Below, in pieces: positions 9,920-18,885 of a stretch of 64,000 bases of DNA (within the stretch, counting starts at the first letter, position 1; each line of letters starts with the position of its first letter). Made by a program: the position numbers and the translations under genes. This stretch comes from DATEGZ01 sp035279905 (GTDB taxonomy: Bacteria > Acidobacteriota > Vicinamibacteria > Vicinamibacterales > SCN-69-37), in the NCBI GenBank assembly GCA_035279905.1, contig DATEGZ010000113.1, positions 6,905 to 70,904 on the forward strand. The letters are read 5' to 3'. Below the pieces are notes generated by a model. It saw nothing but the letters and a program-made list of their open reading frames with translations, searched no databases and was not told the origin of the DNA.

Positions 9920-9978
9920 TGGAGCCGGCGCGCGGACTTCAACCGCGGACCTGCTGATTGCGAATTAGCAACCAGCTA
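9920..9978 (-). pseudogene. Decayed tRNA-Thr-like 3' portion (possible attachment-site scar)
   Basis: Read on the minus strand, the sequence contains an anticodon arm (GCTAA, loop TTCGCAA, TCAGC, with one mismatch), then AGGTC, a T-arm (CGCGG, loop TTGAAGT, CCGCG) and the end GCCGGCTCCA. This closely resembles the 3' half of a bacterial tRNA-Thr(CGT), with a changed anticodon and damaged T-loop. The D-arm is collapsed (TGTAGCT then GGT). It cannot fold as a working tRNA. The 3' end faces the restriction block, as expected for a copy left by tRNA-directed integration. Confidence 0.55.
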
Positions 9979-10005
9979 CAAAGAGGACTCGGTGCGGTTT
10001 TCAGC

Positions 10006-10635
10006 TCATCGAAGTAGGCCGATCGCGTCCGATAGAATGTAGAGTCCCAGCGCAATCAGCACAAACGGTAGCGCGATCTGGCCGTACTGACGTACGTGCT
10101 GCCCCGCGATGCGATTGTTGACCATGCCGTAGGCTACGGCACACCAGACCGCGGTCATCACGGCGAACACGGCGGCGTACACGGGAATCATGCGGAAGTC
10201 CTTGGCAAAAAGCGGGATGTAGACGCTGAGGTTGTCGCCGCCGTTCGCCATCGTCACGCTCATCACGGCCAGAATCTGGGAGCGCGTGGCCTGGTCTAAG
10301 CGGTGGTCGCGATTCTGCGTCCCGGGTGTTCCCGAGGCTCCGCTGCCGGCGGCGGTGCTCTTACGGAGCTGCCAAGCCCGGCGAATTCCCAGCGCGAGCG
10401 GGACGAGGCCAAGCAGCGCGACCCACCCCTCAGGCAGGGCAATTGCGGCCAAGGCCGCGACTGCACTTGTGACGACAAGGACGCCGATGCCGGCAAACTG
10501 CCCGATCAGCACCGAGCGCGTCGTCAGGTGTGAATCGGCGAAGAACGCGGTCAAGAGGAAAATGTCGTCGATGTTCGTCGACGCAAACACGACGATTGCG
10601 ACGCCGAGCACGACAAAAACAGATGACGTGAGCAT
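10006..10635 (-). CDS. CadD-family cadmium resistance transporter
   Basis: A small polytopic inner-membrane protein (209 residues) with about five to six hydrophobic segments. The N-terminal signature STNIDDIFLLTAFFAD (about residues 19-34), with conserved acidic residues in TM1, and the later ANGGDNLSVYIPLFA (about 130-145) are typical of the CadD/LysE-related cadmium exporter family. The likely role is efflux of Cd or related cations. It stands alone on the minus strand, convergent with the restriction block and divergent from the copper operons. No obvious regulator adjoins it. Confidence 0.8.
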   Translation of the reverse strand: MLTSSVFVVLGVAIVVFASTNIDDIFLLTAFFADSHLTTRSVLIGQFAGIGVLVVTSAVAALAAIALPEGWVALLGLVPLALGIRRAWQLRKSTAAGSGASGTPGTQNRDHRLDQATRSQILAVMSVTMANGGDNLSVYIPLFAKDFRMIPVYAAVFAVMTAVWCAVAYGMVNNRIAGQHVRQYGQIALPFVLIALGLYILSDAIGLLR

Positions 10636-10858
10636 CGAACGGCTTTCCGGCCTGGAAGCGAAGCATAGTCGAAGCGTCGCCCGACACCGATCAGGCCTTC
10701 ATGGCGCGCGGCGCCACCGCGATCGAGTCGCGCCGCCGACACACGTGATCAGGATCTCCCGCTGAACGGTGCAGGCGCTATTGGTGGCCGAATCTCGTTT
10801 TCTGCTGACGTCAGATTGACCGTGTCGGGTCCCAGGCGGAGGTGCAACCGCGTGCAAT

Positions 10859-10887
10859 TTGACGGTTGACGGCCGTTCGGGCATCAT
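10859..10887 (+). promoter_or_regulatory. Putative promoter of small Cys-rich gene
   Basis: TTGACG (10859-10864), a 17-bp spacer and CATCAT (10882-10887), 7 nt before the ATG at 10895. This would give an essentially leaderless transcript. Confidence 0.4.
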
Positions 10888-10894
10888 GGCTGTG

Positions 10895-11272
10895 ATGCGC
10901 CTCTGGCGGAGATGCCTGATCGTGGCCGCGACCATCGCGGGCTTGGTGGCCTCGCCGCTGGTCGTGTGCGCCAGCGAGCTGATGGCGTCTGCCGATAAAC
11001 AGATGGCATGTTGCCAATCGGGGCGGCATGACTGCGGCGCAACCATGAAAGCGGCGGACTGTTGCACGCAGTCGGGCAGCCGACCGCAGCAGCTCGGCGT
11101 TTCCAAGGTCGAATCGGTCCAGAAGATTTCTGTTCCTGCACTCCTTGCGTTCCATCCGGCATGGAAGTCAGAGCCGGCTCGCTCCGGCGTCGTCCACGTC
11201 TACAGCACGTCCGTCGCCCCAGCTGACACTGGGCCGCCAGACTGCATTTCATTTTCCGCCCTCCTGATCTGA
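10895..11272 (+). CDS. Small secreted Cys-rich protein heading Cus operon
   Basis: A 125-residue protein beginning MRLWRRCLIV with a signal-peptide-like hydrophobic segment (LIVAATIAGLVASPL). The mature part has a dense cysteine region: ACCQSGRHDCGAT, then AADCC (about residues 40-60). I chose the ATG at 10895 because it places the charged MRLWRR directly before the hydrophobic core and sits 7 nt from a -10-like box; upstream in-frame starts would overlap that box. It precedes the CusCBA genes by 112 nt. The cysteines suggest periplasmic metal binding. It is one of three similar small proteins near metal efflux genes here. No named family is recognised. Confidence 0.6.
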   Translation: MRLWRRCLIVAATIAGLVASPLVVCASELMASADKQMACCQSGRHDCGATMKAADCCTQSGSRPQQLGVSKVESVQKISVPALLAFHPAWKSEPARSGVVHVYSTSVAPADTGPPDCISFSALLI

Positions 11273-11384
11273 TCGCCCTCCAACTCGGTGTGTAGCGCCG
11301 CGTGAGCGGTGGTGTGCCGTCGGCACATCGCTGCGCGCGGTCGTCGTCCGCAGTCTCGGACGCCAACACGACTTGGAAGGAGTC

Positions 11385-12737
11385 ATGCGCAACGCGACAT
11401 TCCTACGGATCTCGGTTTCGTTCGGTCTACTGCTGATTGCCAGCGCGGCATCGGGCCAATCGGTCGTGCAGACGCCGCCCATGACGTCGCGCGCTCTCAC
11501 CGCCGCGCTGGAGGGCCCGCCGTTGTCGCTCGATGATGCCATTCAGAGTGCCCTCAGAAGCAACGCGGACCTCGCTGCGGCGCGGAGTCAGGTCGAGCCG
11601 CTTCGCGCGAAACCAGCACAGGCGAAGGCGCTCGCACCGCCGATGCTGGAGGCGCAGATCTGGCAATGGCCCATCAATACGCTCAATCCGGCGAACACGG
11701 ACATGTACATGTTCATGGCTTCGCAGGACCTGCCGGGGCGCGGCAAGCGCGACGCCACCGAGGCGCTCGCCACGAGCGAAATCCGACTGGCAGAAACTGC
11801 CCTCGTACCTCGTGAGCGTGACATCGCCGCCGCTGTCACGCGGGCGTACTGGGACCTGCTCATTGCGCGCCGTGCGATCGCGATCCACCTGGCCAGCGTT
11901 GATCTCCTCCACCAACTTACCGATGTCGCTCAGGCCAAGTACGCCGCCGGACGCATCTCTCAACAGGACGTGCTCAAGGCCATCGTCGAAACGACGAAGC
12001 TGCACGGTGATCTCATTGACCTCGAGCAACAGGCCGAGCGATCTCGAGTTCAATTGAACGGGCTCATGAATCGAGCGGTGGACGCGCCGATCGGTCCGCT
12101 GACTGAGACGGGCGAGTCCCGGCTCGTCGCCGCCATCGAGGACGTTCAAACCCTGGCGTCGCGTGAGCAACCGGACTTGCGTGTGGGTCAGGCCGCCATC
12201 GAACGCGCGCGTGCTCAAGTTACGGTCGCTCGCACGAGCGCGACCCCCGAGTGGTCGGTCGGGGCGGGCTACATGCTACAACCCCATCAGACCGATGCCT
12301 GGCTGGCGCGTCTCAGTGTCTCCTGGCCGGGCGCGCCGTGGTCTCGCGGCACGATTGACGCACGCTCGGCGGAAGCCACCGCCTCCGTGAGCGCCGCGGA
12401 AGCTGACGCCGCGGCGGCGGCGGTCCACGTCCGGATGGCTGTCTCCGACTCGTACGTGCGAGTCAAAGCCGCGGAAGAGCGCGCCGCGCTGATCCGCACG
12501 ACGCTGGTCCCGCAATCCCGGCAGGCGCTGGACGTCTCTCGCGTCGCCTACGAGACCGATCGCTTGGATTTCCTCGCCGTCATCGAGAACGAACGCTCGC
12601 TGCTCGAGGCGCAGCTCGCCTACGAACGTGCCTTGGCGGAATGGCGGCAAGCCGTGACGGATCTGGAACGCGCGGTCGGCGTGGCCTTGCCACCGGGGAT
12701 GTTGCAACGCGTGCCATCCACAGGGGTGAACCGATGA
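11385..12737 (+). CDS. TolC-family outer-membrane channel (CusC-like)
   Basis: Outer-membrane factor of a heavy-metal tripartite efflux pump. A signal peptide (SFGLLLIASAASGQS) is followed by two OEP-type helical repeats (about residues 45-230 and 245-440). The GGAAGGAG Shine-Dalgarno sequence 2 nt upstream supports the ATG at 11385 rather than the earlier TTG. PMLEAQIWQWPINTLNP and later ERARAQVTVARTSATPEW are typical of metal-type members. Length is 450. Its stop overlaps the next gene by ATGA, so CusC, CusB and CusA are co-translated. Copper/silver specificity is inferred from the CusA partner and from the neighbourhood. Confidence 0.9.
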   Translation: MRNATFLRISVSFGLLLIASAASGQSVVQTPPMTSRALTAALEGPPLSLDDAIQSALRSNADLAAARSQVEPLRAKPAQAKALAPPMLEAQIWQWPINTLNPANTDMYMFMASQDLPGRGKRDATEALATSEIRLAETALVPRERDIAAAVTRAYWDLLIARRAIAIHLASVDLLHQLTDVAQAKYAAGRISQQDVLKAIVETTKLHGDLIDLEQQAERSRVQLNGLMNRAVDAPIGPLTETGESRLVAAIEDVQTLASREQPDLRVGQAAIERARAQVTVARTSATPEWSVGAGYMLQPHQTDAWLARLSVSWPGAPWSRGTIDARSAEATASVSAAEADAAAAAVHVRMAVSDSYVRVKAAEERAALIRTTLVPQSRQALDVSRVAYETDRLDFLAVIENERSLLEAQLAYERALAEWRQAVTDLERAVGVALPPGMLQRVPSTGVNR

Positions 12738-14254
12738 CTAGGAATCGCGTTCTCGCCGTTCTCGTCGGACTCGTTATCTTGACCGCGGTCGCGGTGTCGC
12801 TCTTTCTCTGGCGCCGCGCTCGGCCGGAAGATCAGACAGCCGCGACCCCGCCGCCAACGGAGGCACCCGCTCAGGAGGCCACAGCGAACACTTCACGAGG
12901 TGACGTCTCGATTGATGCTCGGCGTCAGCAGCTCATTGGCGTCCGGACGGTGAAAGCGAGCAGGGGCGAACTCAGCCAGGCGATTCGCACCGTCGGCGTC
13001 GTGCGATCGGATGAGACACGCGTCGTCGACGTGAACGTGAAGATCGAAGGCTGGATTCGGGAACTGACTGCCGACTACACCGGTCGCTTTGTGCGGCAGG
13101 GTGAGCCCCTGCTCACGCTTTACAGCCCGGATCTGCTCGCGACGGAGCAGGAGTACGTCCTGGCGCTGGGGACGCGCGATCAACTGCAGAGCTCGGTCAT
13201 GCCTGACGCGAAGACGCGCGCTGATGCACTGGTCGCCGCGGCGCGGCAGCGACTGGTGCTGTGGGACCTCGCGCCGGCAGAACTCCGGGAGCTCGATGAG
13301 ACCCGGACAGCCAAGGATGCGTTGGTCGTTCGCGCGCCGACGAGTGGATTCGTCATCGACAAGGCGGTCGTCAAAGGCGCGCACGTCACACCGGGACAGA
13401 TGCTTTTCAAGCTCGCCGACTTGTCCGTCGTCTGGGTCGAGGCGGATGTCTACGAGCAGGACCTGCCGCTCATGCGCGTCGGAGCGCGTGCGACGGTGGT
13501 GCTCGACGCCTATCCAGGCGAAAGCACGACCGGTCGCGTCATCTACATCTCTCCATATGTGGATGAGCAGACCCGGACGGACAAAGTGCGGTACGAATTT
13601 CCCAACCCGCGCGGGCAGCTCAAACCCGGAATGTTTGCGACGGTCGAGATCGCGACATCAGGGGGCACTGGCATCACCGTGCCGGTCGACGCTGTCCTGG
13701 ACTCCGGGCGAGATCAAGTCGTGTTTGTCGCCGAAGGCGACGGTCATTTCACACCGCGACCGGTGACCGTCGGGCGGCGCCTCGGCGGCACCGTCGAAAT
13801 CCTCAAGGGTCTGAAAGAGGGAGAGGAGGTCGCGAGTGGCGCGGCGTTCTTCCTCGATTCCGAGAGTCAACTCCGAGGCGCGCTGCAAGGCTACGTTCCG
13901 ATCTCTCCTTCACCGACCACTGGCTCTGGGCAGGACGCCGAGCGGCCGAAGATCACGCTCCGGACGATTCCTGATCCGCCCAGGACGGGCGAGACCCAAT
14001 TCGAGGTGACGGTCGCCGATTCGAAGGGCGTGCCGCTAGCCGACGCGGAGGTGACTGTGCAGCTCTTCATGCCGGCGATGCCGACCATGAACATGCCGGC
14101 CATGCGAAACGAGCTCAAGCTGCCGTCGGCAGGCAATGGAGTGTATCGAGGCACGGGGCAAGTGATGATGGCCGGCCGCTGGGAGGCCACGGTCATCGTG
14201 ACGCGCGGCGGCCAACGAGTCGGCAGTTTGCAGACGCCCGTCGTGGCTCGCTGA
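12734..14254 (+). CDS. RND periplasmic adaptor, CusB-like, with C-terminal YtkA-like domain
   Basis: Membrane-fusion subunit linking CusA and CusC. An N-terminal transmembrane anchor (VLAVLVGLVILTAVAVSLFL) precedes the barrel-sandwich/alpha-hairpin region (about residues 75-230) and beta-barrel (about 240-330), with the CusB-type segment TLYSPDLLATEQEYV near 130. After about residue 410 an extra immunoglobulin-like domain follows, with PPRTGETQFEVTV and a Met-rich MPAMPTMNMPAM, resembling the YtkA/FixH-type fold seen in copper proteins. The Met cluster could bind Cu(I). The ATG at 12734 overlaps the CusC stop. Confidence 0.88.
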   Translation: MTRNRVLAVLVGLVILTAVAVSLFLWRRARPEDQTAATPPPTEAPAQEATANTSRGDVSIDARRQQLIGVRTVKASRGELSQAIRTVGVVRSDETRVVDVNVKIEGWIRELTADYTGRFVRQGEPLLTLYSPDLLATEQEYVLALGTRDQLQSSVMPDAKTRADALVAAARQRLVLWDLAPAELRELDETRTAKDALVVRAPTSGFVIDKAVVKGAHVTPGQMLFKLADLSVVWVEADVYEQDLPLMRVGARATVVLDAYPGESTTGRVIYISPYVDEQTRTDKVRYEFPNPRGQLKPGMFATVEIATSGGTGITVPVDAVLDSGRDQVVFVAEGDGHFTPRPVTVGRRLGGTVEILKGLKEGEEVASGAAFFLDSESQLRGALQGYVPISPSPTTGSGQDAERPKITLRTIPDPPRTGETQFEVTVADSKGVPLADAEVTVQLFMPAMPTMNMPAMRNELKLPSAGNGVYRGTGQVMMAGRWEATVIVTRGGQRVGSLQTPVVAR

Positions 14255-14270
14255 CCGCGGAGACCTCGCA

Positions 14271-17200
14271 ATGATTCATCGAATTCTGGACTGGTGCGCA
14301 TCCAACCGGTTTCTCGTGTTCACGGGGACCCTCGTCGTGACGATCTGGGGTGTGTGGGCGATGACCCGCACGCCTCTCGACGCCGTGCCGGACATCTCCG
14401 ACGTTCAAGTGATTGTCTCCACCGAGTGGATGGGACGGAGTCCCGATCTGATCGAGGACCAGATCACGTACCCCATCGTCAGCGCGTTGATTTCGACGCC
14501 GCGCGTGAAGGCTGTGCGGGGATTCACGGACTTCGGCATTTCGTACGTCTACGTGATCTTCGACGATGGCACAGACGTGTATTGGGCGCGAAGCCGCGTC
14601 GTCGAGTACCTCCAGGGGTTGCGCGGACAGCTCCCCGAAAACGTGAATCCAGTCATCGGCCCTGACGCCACCGGCGTCGGCTGGGTCTTCGAGTACGCAC
14701 TGGTCGATACCACCGGCCAACACACGCTGGCCGATCTCCGCAGTTTTCAGGACTGGCACCTGCGGTACTGGCTCGCCTCGGTGCCAGGCGTCGCGGAAGT
14801 GGCGAGTCTGGGCGGCTTCGTCAAGCAGTACCAAGTCAACATCGACCCGAACAAGCTCGCGGCCTACCGGATCGGACTCAAAGATGTGATCGCCGCGATC
14901 AAAGCCAGCAACAACGACGTTGAAGGACGATTGCTGGAGTTCTCCGGGCGCGAGTACATGGTGCGCGGACGGGGTTATTTGAAATCGCTCGAGGACATCG
15001 AAGGCGTCTCACTGGGCGCGGACGCACGAGGCACGCCGGTTCACGTCCGGGATGTCGCTCAGGTCAGGTTGGGTCCGGATATCCGGCGCGGCGTGGCAGA
15101 ACTGGACGGCAAGGGGGAAGTCGTCGGTGGCATCGTTGTGATGCGCATCGGCGAGAACGCCTTGCACGTCATCGATCAGGTGAAAGCGAAGTTGCGCGAC
15201 GTCGAGTCGTCCATGCCAGCCGGGATGCGGATCGTGCCCACCTACGATCGCTCGTGGCTCATTCGCGAATCGATCGGCACGCTTCGTCGCACGCTGATTG
15301 AAGAAGCGATTGTCGTCTCGCTCGTCATCATCATCTTTCTCTTTCACATCCGTTCGGCCCTGATTCCGATCCTCGCGCTGCCGATCGCCGTGGTCGCGTC
15401 GTTCATTCCGATGTATTACCTCGGGATTACCTCGAACATCATGTCGCTTGGCGGTCTGGCGCTCGCGATTGGCGTGTTGGTGGACGCGTCGATCGTCATG
15501 GTGGAGAACGCCTATCGGCACGTCTCGGAAGGCGAGGGCGCCGCGGACGAGCCCGGCGCGGAGACGCAGGCCGTCCGGACGGTGCCTTACGACGAGCAGC
15601 CACGAGCCATTTTGCGATCGGCGAAGCAGGTGGCGCGGGCGATCTTCTTCTCGCTCGCGATCATCATCGTGTCATTCGTGCCGGTGTTCCTGCTCGAGGC
15701 GCAGGAAGGGCGCATGTTCCGGCCGCTGGCGTTCACCAAGACGTTTGCGATGGCTGCGGCGTCGATTCTCGCGATCACGCTCGTGCCGCTGCTGATGCTG
15801 ATCTTTATCCGCGGACGGCGGCTGCGGCCTGAGTCTCGGAATCCGATCTCGCGAGCGTTCACGGCGCTGTACGACCCCATCCTCCGTCTCGCGCTGCGTT
15901 GGAAATGGCTCGCGCTGCTGGTGAACTTCGCGGTGATTCCATTGACGATTCCGCTGCTGTTTCACCTCGGCAGCGAGTTCATGCCGCCGCTCTATGAGGG
16001 ATCGCAGCTGTACATGCCGACGTCGCCACCTGGCCTGTCAATCACCGAGGCCACACGTGTGCTCCAGGTGCAGGACAAGATTCTCCGACAGTTTCCGGAA
16101 GTGGAGACGGTCTTTGGATCGGTCGGCCGAGGCACGACCTCGACGGACAACACACCAATGGGGATGGTCAACACGACCGTGACACTGAAGCCTCGCGAAC
16201 AATGGCGCGCCGGCATGACCGTCGAGCGGCTTCAGGCCGAAATGGACGAGCAACTCCAGTTTCCGGGCTTCCCGAATGTCTGGACGCAGCCGATTAGGAA
16301 TCGTCTCGACATGCTGCTGACCGGAATCAAGACGCCAGTGGGAATTAAGATCCTCGGGCCGAACCTCGACGAAATCCAGCGTCTTGGGGAACAGATCGAA
16401 CGAGCCTTGCAGCCGGTCGCCGGCACACGCAGTGTCTACGCCGAACGCGTGGCGCAAGGGTATTTCACCGACATCGACATCAATCGCGACGCCATCGCGC
16501 GATACGGATTGACGATTGGTGATGTCCAGGACGTCATCGAAGCCGCGATCGGCGGCCAGAATGTGACGCGGACGATTGAAGGCCGCGAGCGTTATCCGGT
16601 GAACGTGCGATACGAACGGGGCTTTCGCCAGGATCTGCCGGATTTGCAGCGCGTACTCGTGAAGACACCGGCTGGAGCGCAAGTGCCGCTCGGCGCGCTG
16701 GCGCAGATCACGCTCGCGCCGGGGCCCGCGATGATACGCGACGAGGGCGGCCAGCTCGCAGGGTACGTCTATCTCGACACGGCGACGCGAGATATCGGCG
16801 GCTACGTCGAAGCAGCGAAACGCGCGGTAGCGGAACGCGTGCAACTTCCGCCAGGCTTCACGCTGCAGTGGACGGGGCAGTATGAATTCCAGGTTCGGGC
16901 GCGGGAGCGTCTGAAGATCCTGCTTCCGATCGTCTTCTTTGTCATCTTCGTCCTGCTGTACATGACCTTCCACTCGGCGTCCGAGGCGGCGATCGTCATG
17001 CTGTCGGTCGTCTACGCCATGACGGGCGGCGTCATTCTGCAGTGGCTGCTCGGCTACAACTTTTCCGTGGCCGTCTGGGTCGGGTACATCGCGCTCTACG
17101 GCGTTGCGGTGCAAACAGGCGTCGTCATGGTCGTGTACCTCCACGAGGCGCTCGACCGCCGGCTCCGACAAGGCGGGGACATCACCGAGGACGACATCCG

Positions 17201-17459
17201 ACGTGCCACTCTTGCCGGGTCCGTGTTGCGGCTTCGGCCCAAGCTCATGACCGTGACGGTCGTGATGGCCGGCCTGCTGCCGATTCTCTGGAGCACCGGT
17301 GTCGGCTCTGACATCATGAAGCCGATCGCCGCGCCGATCATCGGCGGCATGGTGACCTCAACCATTCATGTGCTCATCATCACGCCGGTGATCTTTTACA
17401 TCTTAAAAGTGCGAGCGCTCAGGCGCGGCCACCTTGCGGTGTCGCGAATGACGACGTGA
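14271..17459 (+). CDS. cusA: Heavy-metal RND efflux permease, CusA/CzcA type
   Basis: Inner-membrane proton-driven pump of 1062 residues exporting monovalent metal, probably Cu(I)/Ag(I). The N-terminal AVPDISDVQVIV and GPDATGVGWVFEYAL are typical of the CusA branch. The TM4 motif LAIGVLVDASIVMVEN provides the HME-class proton-relay acidic residue, and a duplicated TM bundle follows from about residue 860. Periplasmic Met residues (SEFMPP, TDNTPMGMVN) fit a methionine metal relay. It begins 16 nt after cusB. No truncation. Copper is favoured over zinc because of the flanking CopA, multicopper oxidase and Met-rich proteins. Confidence 0.92.
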   Translation: MIHRILDWCASNRFLVFTGTLVVTIWGVWAMTRTPLDAVPDISDVQVIVSTEWMGRSPDLIEDQITYPIVSALISTPRVKAVRGFTDFGISYVYVIFDDGTDVYWARSRVVEYLQGLRGQLPENVNPVIGPDATGVGWVFEYALVDTTGQHTLADLRSFQDWHLRYWLASVPGVAEVASLGGFVKQYQVNIDPNKLAAYRIGLKDVIAAIKASNNDVEGRLLEFSGREYMVRGRGYLKSLEDIEGVSLGADARGTPVHVRDVAQVRLGPDIRRGVAELDGKGEVVGGIVVMRIGENALHVIDQVKAKLRDVESSMPAGMRIVPTYDRSWLIRESIGTLRRTLIEEAIVVSLVIIIFLFHIRSALIPILALPIAVVASFIPMYYLGITSNIMSLGGLALAIGVLVDASIVMVENAYRHVSEGEGAADEPGAETQAVRTVPYDEQPRAILRSAKQVARAIFFSLAIIIVSFVPVFLLEAQEGRMFRPLAFTKTFAMAAASILAITLVPLLMLIFIRGRRLRPESRNPISRAFTALYDPILRLALRWKWLALLVNFAVIPLTIPLLFHLGSEFMPPLYEGSQLYMPTSPPGLSITEATRVLQVQDKILRQFPEVETVFGSVGRGTTSTDNTPMGMVNTTVTLKPREQWRAGMTVERLQAEMDEQLQFPGFPNVWTQPIRNRLDMLLTGIKTPVGIKILGPNLDEIQRLGEQIERALQPVAGTRSVYAERVAQGYFTDIDINRDAIARYGLTIGDVQDVIEAAIGGQNVTRTIEGRERYPVNVRYERGFRQDLPDLQRVLVKTPAGAQVPLGALAQITLAPGPAMIRDEGGQLAGYVYLDTATRDIGGYVEAAKRAVAERVQLPPGFTLQWTGQYEFQVRARERLKILLPIVFFVIFVLLYMTFHSASEAAIVMLSVVYAMTGGVILQWLLGYNFSVAVWVGYIALYGVAVQTGVVMVVYLHEALDRRLRQGGDITEDDIRRATLAGSVLRLRPKLMTVTVVMAGLLPILWSTGVGSDIMKPIAAPIIGGMVTSTIHVLIITPVIFYILKVRALRRGHLAVSRMTT

Positions 17460-17718
17460 TCAAGCGGGAGGTGACGAATGACTCTGGCGCCTGGCCTCCG
17501 TAAGCCTGCGCTCACTGCCCACGTCATCCTCGGTCGGCTGGCTTGGCGCCGTTGCCGCTTCCTCGCCCCCGCCATTGCCGGTCTTCGGATTCTTTGTGGT
17601 GATCCTGCTGTGATCGCCAATCATTTGACGGGAGGCGGTCTCGATGGCCCGTGACATGAACTATCGATCGGCTCTCCGCGTACCCGGAGGAGTTGGGCAT
17701 TGCCTGCTACGTCCGTCG

Positions 17719-17724
17719 TATACT
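17719..17724 (+). promoter_or_regulatory. Putative -10 (TATACT), leaderless-type
   Basis: A perfect-looking TATACT ends 6 nt before the GTG at 17731. A TTGGGC lies 20 bp further upstream, but that spacing is unusual outside MerR-type promoters. Confidence 0.4.
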
Positions 17725-17730
17725 GCTTCT

Positions 17731-18081
17731 GTGAGGGCATTCGTCGTTCTTCTGGCGCTCGCTATCAGCCCGGTTGCGCTGACCGTGTGCCAACTGACCT
17801 GTTCCGCCGAGACGGCGCTGCATCAGCATCTCGGCGGTGTGCCTTCATGCCACGAGAGTACAGGGCTGCCGACGGGGCCGACGGTCAAGGCCGACTCGGG
17901 TTGTGAGCATTCCGACGGCGACTTGGTTTTGACTAAAGCATTGACGACGTTCCAGCTCTCCGTTCCAGTTCCGAAGCCCTCCAATCTAATCATCGTCGTC
18001 GAACAGCAGCGAAACGTCCTCGAAACGACGGCCGTTTGGCCGGCGTCACCGCCACCGCCTCTCCTTCCTCTTCGAATCTGA
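17731..18081 (+). CDS. Small secreted Cys/His protein in copper block
   Basis: A 116-residue protein. I chose the GTG at 17731 because it puts VRAFVVLLALAISPVALT, a clear signal peptide, at the N-terminus and lies 6 nt from TATACT. The mature part has CQLTC, then HQHLGG, SCHE and CEHSD, giving paired Cys and several His that could bind metal. The C-terminal half is less conserved-looking and ends Pro-rich (PASPPPPLLPLRI), a tail also seen in the small protein at 35632. It sits between CusA and the cytochrome c gene. Not a family I can name; a periplasmic metal-binding accessory role is inferred. Confidence 0.55.
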   Translation: MRAFVVLLALAISPVALTVCQLTCSAETALHQHLGGVPSCHESTGLPTGPTVKADSGCEHSDGDLVLTKALTTFQLSVPVPKPSNLIIVVEQQRNVLETTAVWPASPPPPLLPLRI

Positions 18082-18225
18082 CACCGGCTTCGTAGCCAGG
18101 TCGCGCCCGCCCGAACTTAATCCGAACACTCGTTGGGGTTAGGTGCCGATCAAAGCGGTTCATGGCACGCGTGTGTGCAGCTCGCGCACGCGGGGCGTGG
18201 ACCAGATACGGCCTCAAGGAAGGTG

Positions 18226-18864
18226 ATGTCGTTGAAGTCCCCTGCTCGTCGTGCTGTCGGCTCTCACAAGCGGACATTCCCCTTGATTCACGGGCGTGTC
18301 ACATGGGTCGTTGCTGCGATCGCGCTGACCGCGTTGCTCGTCGCTGTGCTCACCAAGGGAATGGGCTTCACGGCTCGAGCGGAGCCATCGTCACTCGAGA
18401 ATCGCGTGATGTTGGCCGCTCGTCGATGGGCGATCCCGCCAGCCGCACGCGACCGGGCGAATCCGGTATCTGCGACCGACGAGTCCCTCCGAGAGGGCAT
18501 GGCGCACTGGGCGGACCATTGCGCGACGTGTCACGGGAACGATGGGGACGGGAAGACCGAGATCGGCAAGAGCCTGTATCCATCGGCCCCCGACATGCGC
18601 GATCGCCGAACCCAGGATCTGACCGACGGTGAGCTGTTCTACATCATCGAGCGCGGCGTCCCTTTCACTGGTATGCCGGCGTGGGGCACCGGCATGGCCG
18701 AAGGCGAGCGCGAGTCGTGGAAACTCGTCCGGTTCATTCGCCATCTTCCTGAGCTCACCGAGAAGGAGCTGACGGCGATGGAAAAGCTCAATCCAAAGAG
18801 CGCCGCCCAGATCGAAGAGGAGCGGCGCATCAACGATTTCTTGAAAGGCAAGGATGGACGGTAG
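18226..18864 (+). CDS. Membrane-anchored c-type cytochrome
   Basis: A 212-residue protein with one N-terminal transmembrane anchor (TWVVAAIALTALLVAVLT) and a class I cytochrome c domain. The heme site is CATCH (about residues 101-105) with GNDGDGK after it, and the likely axial Met is in PFTGMPAWG (about 147-155). I prefer the ATG at 18226 because GGAAGG lies just upstream. It would accept or pass electrons on the periplasmic side. Co-location with copper genes suggests a role in copper oxidation state or in respiration under metal stress, but this is inferred. Confidence 0.85.
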   Translation: MSLKSPARRAVGSHKRTFPLIHGRVTWVVAAIALTALLVAVLTKGMGFTARAEPSSLENRVMLAARRWAIPPAARDRANPVSATDESLREGMAHWADHCATCHGNDGDGKTEIGKSLYPSAPDMRDRRTQDLTDGELFYIIERGVPFTGMPAWGTGMAEGERESWKLVRFIRHLPELTEKELTAMEKLNPKSAAQIEEERRINDFLKGKDGR

Positions 18865-18885
18865 TCCATCCACGAAGGGATTGGA

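Noticed and set aside
16038..17171. 377-codon antisense frame inside cusA
   Set aside because: Antisense to intact CusA; no motifs.
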